Part shown: in pieces, positions 26,848 to 35,177 of the stretch
Layout: each line of letters starts with the position of its first letter
How positions within the stretch are numbered: the stretch's first letter is position 1
Origin: Candidatus Aegiribacteria sp. MLS_C
GTDB taxonomy: Bacteria > Fermentibacterota > Fermentibacteria > Fermentibacterales > JCC-6
Length of the DNA stretch: 64,000 bases
Direction: 5' to 3'
NCBI GenBank assembly: GCA_002030045.1
Contig: LQBI01000032.1
Coordinates: forward strand, 152,487-216,486
Notes under the pieces: generated by a model
The model's database searches: none
Seen by the model: only the letters and a program-made list of their open reading frames with translations
What the model was told of the DNA's origin: nothing
Program-made: the position numbers and the translations under genes

Positions 26848-28150
26848 CCGTATATCCTTCCATCAGGCCGACGGCCCTCATCAGTTCCGCCTCGGTGGTC
26901 CTGAGGTCGAAGAGTGCCATGGCGTGGTTGGTCCTGGCACTGGTGAGGGCCAGGAAAGCCTGGTCCATGTCCAGCCTGGTGATCATTCCGCCCTCGTAGG
27001 ACACCCTGGCTATTTCCGCTCCCTCCGCTGCCTGTTCCACGGTGGAACAGGTGGCCTCGGCGCTCTCCCTGGCAGCCCGGAGGTCGTTCCAGGCGGATAT
27101 GAGAGATAGTTCGGCCGCCTGCCTGAGACTCCTCGCGGAGACTTCGGAAGCGGTCCTCTCAGCCCTGGCGGAGTTGAAGCCGGCTATGTCCGAAAAACCA
27201 TTGAAGAGGGGCACCTGCAGGGCTATGGAAGCCGTCAGGTCCCTCTCGTAGTCATCAAGCCCGAATTCCATGTCGCTCCTGGCGGCCTGATAGTTCAGAC
27301 TGGTCTGGAAGACAAGCTGCGGTGCGAAGGATGATCTTGCCATGTCCACTCCAGCCTCCCCCACGAGCTCGAGCTGCTCCGCCACCCGGAGGTCCGGGCT
27401 GTTGGCCAGCATCATTCCCCTTGCTTCGTCCAGGCTTGCGGGCAGGCCCGGTACAGGCTCTGAATCAAGGCTGCCCTCAACCTGGAAGACGTCACCCGGG
27501 TCCCGGCCAAGAGCAACGGCTAAACCTGCCACTGCGTTCTCCAGAGCGTTCTCCGCCGCGATGAGGTCCGGGTTCCTGTTCTCCCAGGCAACCCTGCTCT
27601 GCAGAAGCTCGAACCTCGATATCGTTCCCGCCTCGTGCTTGAGCCGGGCCAGCCTGTATCCCTCCTCGGCTATTCCCATCGCTTCCCTGGAGACATCCAT
27701 CATCTCCTGCGCAAGGAGCACCCCGTAGAAAGCCTGTACGACCTGTACCACAGCATCCATCTCCGAGACCCTGGCGAGGTTCAGGGAGAGGTCCTCGGCC
27801 CTGGAGGCGAGCCTGGACCCTGCCGGGCCCTGGGCGACGAACACGGGGACGCTGACGGACAGACCCGCCAGGGAAGCGTACTCCGAACCCATCGGTATGG
27901 AGCCCATTCCGGGAATGGTCATCTCCTGGACGTCCCAGTCCCTCGAGAAGACCAGCTGCCCGGTCACACGGGGAAGGAACCATAGGTCGGCGCTTCGGCT
28001 GTCCCAGACGGCGCTCTCGTAATCCATCCGCGCCGACTGCAGGTCGCCCCTGTTCTGCAGCGCGGTATCAACGGCCTCCTGCAGCGTAATGGCCCATACG
28101 GGGGCTGCGGCCAGCAGCATAAGGGATATTGACTTCATAATGTCGATCAT
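26840..28150 (-). CDS. TolC-type outer-membrane efflux channel
   Basis: 436 residues with a signal peptide (SISLMLLAAAPVWA). Two OEP repeats are visible: long amphipathic helices, the VALGRDPGDVFQV turn, and GVDMARSSFAPQL as the conserved strand before the second half. The start ATGA overlaps the tetR stop (4 bases), so it is coupled to the regulator. It forms the trimeric channel of the tripartite pump. Confidence 0.94.
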   Translation of the reverse strand: MIDIMKSISLMLLAAAPVWAITLQEAVDTALQNRGDLQSARMDYESAVWDSRSADLWFLPRVTGQLVFSRDWDVQEMTIPGMGSIPMGSEYASLAGLSVSVPVFVAQGPAGSRLASRAEDLSLNLARVSEMDAVVQVVQAFYGVLLAQEMMDVSREAMGIAEEGYRLARLKHEAGTISRFELLQSRVAWENRNPDLIAAENALENAVAGLAVALGRDPGDVFQVEGSLDSEPVPGLPASLDEARGMMLANSPDLRVAEQLELVGEAGVDMARSSFAPQLVFQTSLNYQAARSDMEFGLDDYERDLTASIALQVPLFNGFSDIAGFNSARAERTASEVSARSLRQAAELSLISAWNDLRAARESAEATCSTVEQAAEGAEIARVSYEGGMITRLDMDQAFLALTSARTNHAMALFDLRTTEAELMRAVGLMEGYTDE

Positions 28151-28737
28151 TCCTCTCTGATCGCGGAGATGCCACTGAAGATTATGTCCACTACCTCCGC
28201 CGGGTCCAGCTCCTCCTGGTCGCAGAGCCGGTTGGTCCTCTTGACCGTATAGGAGACAAGAAGGGAGTTCAGCATCATCATGACTATCTGCCTGTTGACA
28301 CCCGGGACCACCTCACCCCTCTCCTCGGCCCGGTCGAACATGGGGTCCACGAACTCCATCCTCATCACGTCGAATTCCTCCTGGATCTCGTTTATCAGCA
28401 TTCCGATGTTGGGATCCGTGATAATGGACATGAACGCGCTGGTTATGCCGGGATTCTCCTCTATGAACCGGATCCTGAAGTCTACGTACTTCACCAGGTT
28501 CTCCCTGAGACTGCGTTCAGGGTCGTAGAGCCTCCGGGTCATCTCCCTGGCCATCTTCAGGAGGTGCTCGGCCAGGGCCCTGTAGTAACCCTCCTTGTTG
28601 CTGAAATAGTAGTAGATCATGGGTTTCGATACCCCGGACCTGTCGGCCACCTGGTCCATGGATATCTCGGAGAAGGTCTTCTCCGATAGAAGCTGGATCC
28701 CGGCTTCCAGCAGCCTGTCCCTGTTGTCACCGATCAA
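28147..28737 (-). CDS. TetR-family repressor of the efflux operon
   Basis: 196 residues. The N-terminal HTH (FSEISMDQVADRSGVSKPMIYYYFSNKEGYYRAL) is a textbook TetR DNA-binding domain; the rest is an all-helical ligand-binding and dimerisation domain. First gene of the tetR-tolC-adaptor-pump operon, so it should autoregulate. The start codon is TTG with GGAGG 8 bases upstream. A palindromic operator lies inside the promoter just ahead (28774-28801). The inducer is unknown. Confidence 0.93.
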   Translation of the reverse strand: MIGDNRDRLLEAGIQLLSEKTFSEISMDQVADRSGVSKPMIYYYFSNKEGYYRALAEHLLKMAREMTRRLYDPERSLRENLVKYVDFRIRFIEENPGITSAFMSIITDPNIGMLINEIQEEFDVMRMEFVDPMFDRAEERGEVVPGVNRQIVMMMLNSLLVSYTVKRTNRLCDQEELDPAEVVDIIFSGISAIREE

Positions 28738-28773
28738 ATCTGGACCTCCAGTTACGCTTCATTGTGAGAGAGT

Positions 28774-28801
28774 ATTCTACCTACTGGTAAGTAAAAGTCA
28801 A
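28774..28801 (-). promoter_or_regulatory. Promoter with TetR operator in its spacer
   Basis: On the minus strand TTGACT (28796-28801) and TAGAAT (28774-28779) are 16 bases apart. The spacer and -10 edge carry the inverted repeat TACC-4-GGTA within TTACTTACCAGTAGGTAG, so repressor bound there would block RNA polymerase. It lies 37 bases before the TTG start of tetR. Confidence 0.6.
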
Positions 28802-29136
28802 GGGAGCAGGCTCTCAATACACTCCATATATTTGAATTGCATATATTTACCTTGAAGGAGCCTGAATAATCAGCATCTAGGACCGGAATCCCGAAGAACC
28901 GTCAGCCGAGTACCGGCCGGAGTGCGCATTCCAGATCCGGAAGCCGGTGCGCGGACAAGGTACCTGACGGGTCGAGTCCTTCAGGGATCGAATCGAAATG
29001 GTCCGATCCGTGACATCGGACACCTTTGGGGACATGTTCCCGTATGGTGCGCGACGGGAAATGCAGGTCATCGGCCGCAATCTTCAGCCGGCCGAAAATT
29101 CCGGTCGTTGGATCCACCGGTGGAGAAGGGCAACAA
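28802..29136. other. Intergenic region without a recognised gene
   Basis: This region between tetR and the next plus-strand gene contains a direct repeat CATATATTT-9-CATATATTT-like A/T stretch (28824-28848), unusual in this GC-rich neighbourhood and a plausible promoter or binding site. No supported coding frame, RNA gene or terminator is seen. Confidence 0.4.
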
Positions 29137-29712
29137 GTGACAGTTTACGGGGACAGGGCCAGGTTCCTCAGGATCGTGGGCAGTCATTTGCAGAGGTACC
29201 CCATGATGCAGCGGTGCGACCTGTACAAGCTCCTCCACCAGGCGGTCACGGGCAGCGGACACGCCATAATCGATGAGTATGAAGCAGGCAACAGTTTTTA
29301 CAGGGAGATCGACGGACTTCCGGCAGGTCCTCCCGAACCCATTCTCGACATCATCTCCGACGACGGTTCCATGGCAAGGATCAACCTGAGGCCCTACATC
29401 GCTGCCGAAGGAGACACGGACAGCCTGCTCAGGGCCTTCCTTAAGACCTCGGAAGTTTTCGAGGAAAGGAAGGAAAAGCTTGGGATGTACCGGGACTGGC
29501 TGAGTGACATGTCCAGGAACGGCCAGCTGCCCGGATCGCTTGCCGGCATGGAGGATCACATCCGGTCGATGGAGCGGGACGGTTATCCGGCGGTTCACCA
29601 TTCCCGGGTCTACAGGGAAAGGTATGCCCCCGCCTACCGTATCATTCTGTCAGAACTGACAGGAACGCTCTCCATATTCCCCGGCGAGCCACTTTCTCCA
29701 GGTCTCCGCTGA
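29137..29712 (+). CDS. Conserved hypothetical protein, no recognised domain
   Basis: About 191 residues, soluble, no signal peptide. Distinct short motifs look conserved by their regularity: MMQRCDLYKLLHQA near the start, INLRPYIAAEGD in the middle, and GYPAVHHSRVYRERYAPAYR near the end, rich in His, Tyr and Arg. I do not recognise a function. The GTG at 29137 is preceded by GAGAAGGGC; an ATG at 29026 lies further upstream but adds low-complexity sequence unlike a protein start. The last 71 bases overlap the convergent minus-strand gene. Confidence 0.65.
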   Translation: MTVYGDRARFLRIVGSHLQRYPMMQRCDLYKLLHQAVTGSGHAIIDEYEAGNSFYREIDGLPAGPPEPILDIISDDGSMARINLRPYIAAEGDTDSLLRAFLKTSEVFEERKEKLGMYRDWLSDMSRNGQLPGSLAGMEDHIRSMERDGYPAVHHSRVYRERYAPAYRIILSELTGTLSIFPGEPLSPGLR

Positions 29713-30241
29713 CGGAAACCTCCACTGCACTGATCCAGCCGACGCAGGACCGCGGGGCGGGTCCCCGGGCCAGGTCCACCAGGTACCATTCCCCGGTTCG
29801 GAAGACAATCGCTGCTGCTGACGTCTGCGGCATCGTCCCGGTAACCGGGGACATGATGTCCGGAAGGCTGTGGACCTCCACCGGATAGAAGGACTGTGCG
29901 TAGGTGACCCCGGCCTCGGGAGCCCATACCACGGGCAGCAGGGAGGTATCGACCTCCGTGGTGAACCGGGTGCCCGGAGGGATCCACCTGTAACGGAAAC
30001 TCCCCGCGTTGCCCGCCTGTGCGGTTCCGGGGTCGAAACCCGTCCATCCGGAGGAGGTCCTGGCGCAGGCCTGTACACTGTCACCGCCCTCCACCGGGGC
30101 AAAGACATCGGAGAGGGTGTCCGGTCTCGAGTACGTGACCGAAGGCCCCTGGAAGACCAGCACGGTGGAGGATGAGGATCCCGGACCGTCCGGTGCCGAA
30201 GACACGTTCAGCAGAACGACGAGCACATATGCGGTAACCAT
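29642..30241 (-). CDS. Secreted SH3-like hypothetical protein
   Basis: 199 residues. A short signal peptide (YVLVVLLNVSSA) is followed by a Ser-rich stretch and a small beta domain with alternating hydrophobics (VEGGDSVQACARTSSGWTGF), resembling a bacterial SH3 domain. No catalytic motif. The 3' end overlaps the plus-strand gene by 71 bases, which is unusual; either both genes are real and share this segment or one is shorter than drawn. Confidence 0.55.
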   Translation of the reverse strand: MVTAYVLVVLLNVSSAPDGPGSSSSTVLVFQGPSVTYSRPDTLSDVFAPVEGGDSVQACARTSSGWTGFDPGTAQAGNAGSFRYRWIPPGTRFTTEVDTSLLPVVWAPEAGVTYAQSFYPVEVHSLPDIMSPVTGTMPQTSAAAIVFRTGEWYLVDLARGPAPRSCVGWISAVEVSVSGDLEKVARRGIWRAFLSVLTE

Positions 30242-30316
30242 CGCTGCCTGTCCTTCACTTTTGTGTTCAGAGCCGAACGATGATAAGCAGGGTCCACCGA
30301 AGCCGCAACTTCCGGT

Positions 30317-31240
30317 TCAGCTGACGCTCTCGCACCTTTCCACGAATTCCTCCCACGCTTCCCTGAATTCGCTCAGAGGCCTGCTGTCCGGCGTCCTCAG
30401 CTCCAGAGTGCCGCCCTTGACGTTCACCCGCACGTCGGTGAACATCGTCGTGAGATGGTCCAGGAAATCATCGAAGTCCCAACCGGGGACGGTCCCGAAG
30501 ACCCTTCCGCTGGTGAACTCAACCGCCTTCATGGCCTGTTCCACTATGCAGCGGATTATGGAGCCAGCATCCCTTGGTCTCCGTCCTGAGGGCAGACCGC
30601 ACCTGCAGCTGTCGGTCCCGCTCCAGACTTCCCTCCTGGCGGAGGACATGCCCAGTGTCTCACCGGAGGCCATCCTGCAGAACTCTGCGTAGAGCGACTC
30701 CAGGTCCTCCGGCGAGGTTATCGCCGCATGCATGTGGATCGCCGCCGTGCCCTTCATCATGTCCGGACCCCTATCGTCCACCGACATGAACCTCTCGTGC
30801 ATCAGAGAATACCTCGAAGATGAAAGCAGCAGGGGGGCGCCGTGGCGTCCGGGAATGAAATCGGTGCCAAGATACCTTATTCCCGTGGTCTTCTCTATGT
30901 CCTCGTTCATCGAGGATATCCAGGCCAGCACCTCCTCCAGCATCCGGCGGTCGGCTGCCCTGATGGGAGGGCTCAGGTACTCGATCTGGCCGCCCGGCTC
31001 GAAGGCCACCTGTCTCCGGCCCATCGTGAAACCTGCTCCGGATGCCACGTAGCCGCGATCCAGCAGGAACGCCCGGAGAAGGTCCATGTCCTCGGGAAAC
31101 AGTATCCTGTGGGGCAGGAACTCGTACTCGAATCCGTAGCTCCTGGGAGGGCGGTTCCCCCTGGACAGGAGCAGTTCCAGCAGCCTGTCGGCGTACTGCG
31201 CTGTCATTCTTTCCGGAAAGTCTCCACGGGCAGTGTTCAT
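30317..31240 (-). CDS. GCS2-type glutamate-cysteine ligase-like enzyme
   Basis: 307 residues. YGFEYEFLP and QVAFEPGGQIEYLSPP are the ATP/metal and substrate motifs of the plant-type/GCS2 family (glutamate-cysteine ligases, EgtA and YbdK relatives), with IHMHAAI as a later metal-binding segment. Shorter than most family members (about 370-450), lacking part of the C-terminal region. It would form a gamma-glutamyl amide bond using ATP. It overlaps the upstream asparagine synthetase gene by 4 bases (ATGA), so the two are co-translated. The true substrate amine is unknown. Confidence 0.8.
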   Translation of the reverse strand: MNTARGDFPERMTAQYADRLLELLLSRGNRPPRSYGFEYEFLPHRILFPEDMDLLRAFLLDRGYVASGAGFTMGRRQVAFEPGGQIEYLSPPIRAADRRMLEEVLAWISSMNEDIEKTTGIRYLGTDFIPGRHGAPLLLSSSRYSLMHERFMSVDDRGPDMMKGTAAIHMHAAITSPEDLESLYAEFCRMASGETLGMSSARREVWSGTDSCRCGLPSGRRPRDAGSIIRCIVEQAMKAVEFTSGRVFGTVPGWDFDDFLDHLTTMFTDVRVNVKGGTLELRTPDSRPLSEFREAWEEFVERCESVS

Positions 31241-33141
31241 GACATGAACTCCTCAAGCCACAGACCGAAGGTGACTACTGCGAAGATCCTGTCCGCATCC
31301 GACACGAGGGTATCCGGGCCTATGCCCTCGGCGGTGAGTCGTTCCCATATCCCCCGGACCATGTCCATGTCTAGATATCCCTCCAGGGGACTGCCGGGAC
31401 CGAAAAGCAGGTCCTCGACGAAGACCGGGAGCTCGCCCCGCCTGAGGAGCCAGGCCGCCGTGGGTATGGTGAAGGGTTTCTTCCCCCTTCGCGCGGTGGT
31501 CCCGTCTACTATGCCGCCCCGTTCCAGGGACCTCCTGCAGATGTACTTGCCGGTCCTTCCCGCCAGGTCCACCTTCATCTCCGCCGGCAGCCCTGCGGCG
31601 AAGAGAGCCAGGCGGTAGTCGAGGTAGGGTGTCCGGGTTTCCAGCGAATGTCTCATGGAGAGCTTGTCCAGGCGGAGTACAACGTAGTCGGGCAGCCTGG
31701 ACCTGCACTCCATGGCCAGGAGCTGGTCCAGCGGATGCATCCCCTCGGTCAGGGCCGGCATTGCGTCCTCCGGGAAGGGGACTTCCCTCTCCGCCGTACC
31801 CAGGAGCCGGGCAAGCTCACCGGGTTCGAAGAGGAGTTCGCTCCGTATGAACCTCCGGGACGGGTCAGGGTCCCTTCTGTCCAGGTATGCCCGAAGTTCG
31901 GGAAAATCCCTCTCGAGCAGCCTCCTGCCTTCGGACGGAAGATGCACCGCTTCTTCCGCAGCCATCTCAAGGAGGAACTTCCTGTAGCCGGCGAAGACCT
32001 CGTCGGCGCCCTCGCCGGTGAGCACCACCTTCACGTGTTCAGATGCGAGTTCGCAGACCTGGTCCGTGGGGATCACAGTCCCAAGGGATATGCAGTCCTC
32101 CACCGACCTCACCAGCGCCGGCAGGAGGTCCATCGATCCGGGTCCGCAGCGGCGGCTCAACAGCCGGGCGCCGCCGAACACCCCGGGGAGGGAGGACATC
32201 AGCGACCTTACCTGGCCCAGCTCGTCGTACTCCGGTTCATCGAAGGAGACGGTAAAGAGCTTCAGTCCGGGCTGACGGGAGGCGGCCAGGGATGCCACGG
32301 AAGAGGAGTCTATCCCGCCGCTGACCAGGCTGCCCACCTCCACGTCGGACCGCATCCTTATCCTCACCGCGTCCCTGAAAAGCTCGAGGAAGCACTCCTC
32401 TGCGTCTTCCGGGGACGTGACCGGCGGACCGGGACCTGGAATGTGACCGGAACCCGGGAGGTACTCCCAGTACCTGTGGATGCTGCCGGACCCGTCGGTC
32501 AGGTCGAGCACCATGAAGGAGCCGGGAGGAAGGCGCCTGATGTTGCGGAACATGGTTTTCTCACCGGGCACGTAGCGGTATGAGAAGTAGACCGGCAGGG
32601 CTTCAGTGTTGAGTTCGGGCCTGATGCCGCTCCCCGCGAGGAGAGCCCCTATCTCCGACGAGAAGAAGAAACCCTCCTCCGTGGAGGTGTAGTAAAGTGG
32701 CTTGATGCCGAACCTGTCCCGAAAGAGCACCAGCCGATTCCTGACCGGATCGAAGACGGCCCCGGCGTACATGCCGTTCAGAAGCTCCAGGAAATCCAGT
32801 CCGACGGTCCGGTAGAGGTGCAGCGCCGCCTCCACGTCACCCCTGGTGTCGAACTCCTCCGAGGCCAGCCGCTGCCTCAGCTCGACGTAATTGTAGATCT
32901 GGCCGTTGCAGATGATGGCGCAGCCGTCCCGCCGGGATACTATCGGCTGCATGCCGGTCTCCAGGTCGAGTATGGAGAGCCTGACGAACCCAAGTCCCAC
33001 CGAATGGCCCCCGGAGGAGAGCACCATCTCCGCCGAATCGTCGGGTCCCCTGTGGCGCTGCCGGCATCCCATCGCCCGAAGCCTGCATGTCATCTCGGGT
33101 CCCTCCAGGTCCCTGGATACGATCCCGCTGACTCCGCACAT
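31237..33141 (-). CDS. asnB: Glutamine-hydrolysing asparagine synthetase
   Basis: 634 residues. Residue 2 is the catalytic Cys of the N-terminal class II glutaminase domain (MCGVSGIVSRD). The C-terminal ATP-pyrophosphatase domain has VSGGIDSSSVASLA and GEGADEVFAGYRK. Similar length to Bacillus-type AsnB/AsnO. The ATG at 33141 has GGGAG 6 bases upstream; a longer frame to 33207 exists but would bury the N-terminal Cys and is rejected. Coupled to the GCS2 gene, which suggests the pair may make an amidated or gamma-glutamyl metabolite rather than only asparagine. Confidence 0.93.
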   Translation of the reverse strand: MCGVSGIVSRDLEGPEMTCRLRAMGCRQRHRGPDDSAEMVLSSGGHSVGLGFVRLSILDLETGMQPIVSRRDGCAIICNGQIYNYVELRQRLASEEFDTRGDVEAALHLYRTVGLDFLELLNGMYAGAVFDPVRNRLVLFRDRFGIKPLYYTSTEEGFFFSSEIGALLAGSGIRPELNTEALPVYFSYRYVPGEKTMFRNIRRLPPGSFMVLDLTDGSGSIHRYWEYLPGSGHIPGPGPPVTSPEDAEECFLELFRDAVRIRMRSDVEVGSLVSGGIDSSSVASLAASRQPGLKLFTVSFDEPEYDELGQVRSLMSSLPGVFGGARLLSRRCGPGSMDLLPALVRSVEDCISLGTVIPTDQVCELASEHVKVVLTGEGADEVFAGYRKFLLEMAAEEAVHLPSEGRRLLERDFPELRAYLDRRDPDPSRRFIRSELLFEPGELARLLGTAEREVPFPEDAMPALTEGMHPLDQLLAMECRSRLPDYVVLRLDKLSMRHSLETRTPYLDYRLALFAAGLPAEMKVDLAGRTGKYICRRSLERGGIVDGTTARRGKKPFTIPTAAWLLRRGELPVFVEDLLFGPGSPLEGYLDMDMVRGIWERLTAEGIGPDTLVSDADRIFAVVTFGLWLEEFMS

Positions 33142-33225
33142 GGTCCGCTCCCCTGTCGAAGGTGTAATGCCGGCATCCGTCAGGTCTGGAATATAATCCC
33201 TTGTCACGGAGTAGGGATTGAGCAG

Positions 33226-34010
33226 TCACCTAACATGAATAGGGAGCCCGGCTCGAAAAGCCGGACTCCCTTGCCAGAGAGCGGCAGGATCAGCCTGGAA
33301 AGCCGACTTGATGGCTCCCCGGGTCTCCTGCTGAAGGGCGGTACCGAAGTCCACCGAGAACTCGGATACCATGTAACCGACGCTGGAGTTGCAGCTCCAG
33401 AACATGGTGTCCGTGTTGTAGCTGCAGGCCAGACCAGGGGAGGAGGTGCAGCTTGCGGGGATGGGCGCCTCACCCAGGCAGGTCAGGTCGACGCCGGGCT
33501 GGAACCTCCGGAGTCCTCCGCCTGTACCGTTGGTTGTCCAGTAATCGCTGCCGTCGAAGTCCATTCCCCTGGCATTCGGTCCGGCGGGATTGGAAAAGGT
33601 GGTTCAGCTGGTCCCCAAGTCATCGGTATGGAAAATGAAGCTGTTGACGTAATCGTCAACGTAGTGGGCGTCGTTCACGGAATCGTTGTTCCAGGCTATG
33701 CCCAGGGGGTTCGAGTTGCCGGCGTCAAGGATCAGCGTCCCCAGCGGTGCACCGGTGGCGGCTTCGTAGGTCTGCACCAGGTCGTCATCGTTGCTGAAGC
33801 CCAGTACGTAGGTGTCGGTGGCGCTCTCGAAAACGTCGAGCCCACCGCCTTTACCTCGGGGTCCCGGGTGTTGAGAAGTGTAAATGCGATGTCGTCGGTT
33901 CCTGCAGTCGGCGTACCGCAGATCGAGACATGGGCGCCGTTGAATCCGTCATCGGCCGATGCCGGGGATGAAACCAGTATCAGAACGGAAATACTTCTCA
34001 CTGCCGCCAT
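33226..34010 (-). pseudogene. Decayed secreted beta-propeller-like protein with a degenerate STWGxIK tail
   Basis: The reading starts at 34010 with a signal peptide (SISVLILVSSPASA) and continues as FNGAHVSICGTP. At about 33845 a one-base loss breaks the frame: the sequence would otherwise read VKGGGLDVFESATDTYVLGF. After that, LVQTYEAATGAPLGTL and GNSNPLGIAWNND look like propeller blades. A TGA at 33604-33606 then interrupts it where a one-base change from TGG gives GTSWTTFSNPAG. The remainder ends in ALQQETRGAIKSAF, a worn version of the STWGxIK tail (Trp changed to Arg), and runs past the probable original stop. Two or three inactivating changes or sequencing errors are needed. It belongs to the same family of secreted proteins as those at 680 and 57304. 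Confidence 0.75.
33242..33270 (-). terminator. Terminator hairpin of the decayed secreted-protein gene
   Basis: A long stem (GGGAG and CCGGCT pairing with AGCCGG and CTCCC, one mismatch) around a 5-base loop. It lies at the end of the pseudogene, whose frame reads through it, which suggests the original stop codon was upstream and has been lost. Confidence 0.55.
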
Positions 34011-34096
34011 ATATTGAGTAAACGAACATTAGATCATAGCACTAGAATCACGACCTGTCAGAATCCGAACATGCATGGCGGGCCCTGCAGCCGGCA

Positions 34097-35125
34097 TCAG
34101 TCCATGACCAGGACCTTGGCCCCCCTGACCCCTCCCCTTCGCAGTTCGCCCAGGACCCGGTTGGCTTCTTCAAGTGAGTACCGGGAAGTATCGGGCTTCA
34201 GCCCCTCCTCGCCAGCCACCCGGAGGAACTCCCTTATGTCCCGCGGGCTGACGTTGGCCACGCTCTTGATCTCCCTCTCCATCCACAGGTGACCGGCGTA
34301 GTCCAGCTCGAGCAGCCGGGAGCGGTCGGTATCCTCCTTGCGTATTGCGTTAATGACGAGCCTGCCCTTCGGCGCAAGGTTCCTCATGGCCTCCACCACC
34401 GGCTTCCATGCCGGCGTCGTGTCGATCACCGCCCGAAGGGGGACCGGTGATGTGTCGGATGTGTCCCCGGCCCATGCCGCTCCCAGCTCCATGGCGAAAT
34501 CCCTCTCTCCCGGGTCCCGGGCGAAGACGAAGACCTCCGTGGCCGGATACATTGCTCGGACCATCTTCAGGACCAGGTGTGCGGAGCCTCCGAAACCCGT
34601 CAGCCCCAGGGGGTCGCCGTCCCTGATACCTGTCAGGCGGAGGGAGCGGTATCCTATGGCGCCGGCGCAAAGCAGAGGAGCGGCGGACACTTCGTCCAGG
34701 GTTTCGGGGATCGGGAAGGCGGACCCCTCGGGCACCTTCATGTACCGGGCGTAGCCGCCGTCCGCGTCCCTGCCCGTGGCCCTGAATTCGCTGCACAGGT
34801 TCTCGTTGCCCTCCCTGCAGTACTCGCAGGAACCGCAGGAGGAGAAGAACCATCCCACACCTACACGCTGACCTGTCCTGGAACCGTCGGCGCCCGGGCC
34901 GGCGGCCTCCACCAGTCCAACCACCTCGTGCCCGGGTATCACAGGATACGCGGGGGGAGGGGTCCTGCCCTCGATCTCGTCCAGCTCGGTATGGCAGACA
35001 CCGCACGCAAGTACCCTCAGGAGAAGCTCTCCGGGTCCTGGTTCCGGGACGGGCACCTCCCTCAGGACCAGGGGCTCCGGTTCCCGCAGGAGATCGTGGA
35101 TCCCCTCGAGCATCATGGCTCTCAC
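34097..35125 (-). CDS. Zinc-dependent alcohol dehydrogenase (MDR family)
   Basis: 342 residues. Catalytic zinc ligands: Cys in ACGVCHTEL and His in PGHEVVG. The structural zinc is held by CGSCEYCREGNENLC. The coenzyme-binding Rossmann stretch is GLTGFGGSAHLVLKM. The length and layout resemble AdhA/propanol-type alcohol dehydrogenases. The likely start is GTG at 35125 (GGGAGG 12 bases upstream), with ATG three codons later as alternative. It lies 52 bases after the YARHG-protein gene on the same strand. Confidence 0.9.
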   Translation of the reverse strand: MRAMMLEGIHDLLREPEPLVLREVPVPEPGPGELLLRVLACGVCHTELDEIEGRTPPPAYPVIPGHEVVGLVEAAGPGADGSRTGQRVGVGWFFSSCGSCEYCREGNENLCSEFRATGRDADGGYARYMKVPEGSAFPIPETLDEVSAAPLLCAGAIGYRSLRLTGIRDGDPLGLTGFGGSAHLVLKMVRAMYPATEVFVFARDPGERDFAMELGAAWAGDTSDTSPVPLRAVIDTTPAWKPVVEAMRNLAPKGRLVINAIRKEDTDRSRLLELDYAGHLWMEREIKSVANVSPRDIREFLRVAGEEGLKPDTSRYSLEEANRVLGELRRGGVRGAKVLVMD

Positions 35126-35177
35126 CGGTCCTGCAGACCTCCCTTCCGCGGATCATCGCCTGCCCGGGCGGGTGTGG

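Noticed and set aside
31237-33207. Longer asnB start at 33207
   Set aside because: The catalytic Cys must be residue 2 after processing, which fits only ATG 33141.
33604-33606. In-frame TGA read as selenocysteine (a tRNA-Sec is present)
   Set aside because: TGG (Trp) fits the propeller context GTSWTTFSN, no SECIS is seen just after, and a frameshift also breaks the gene.
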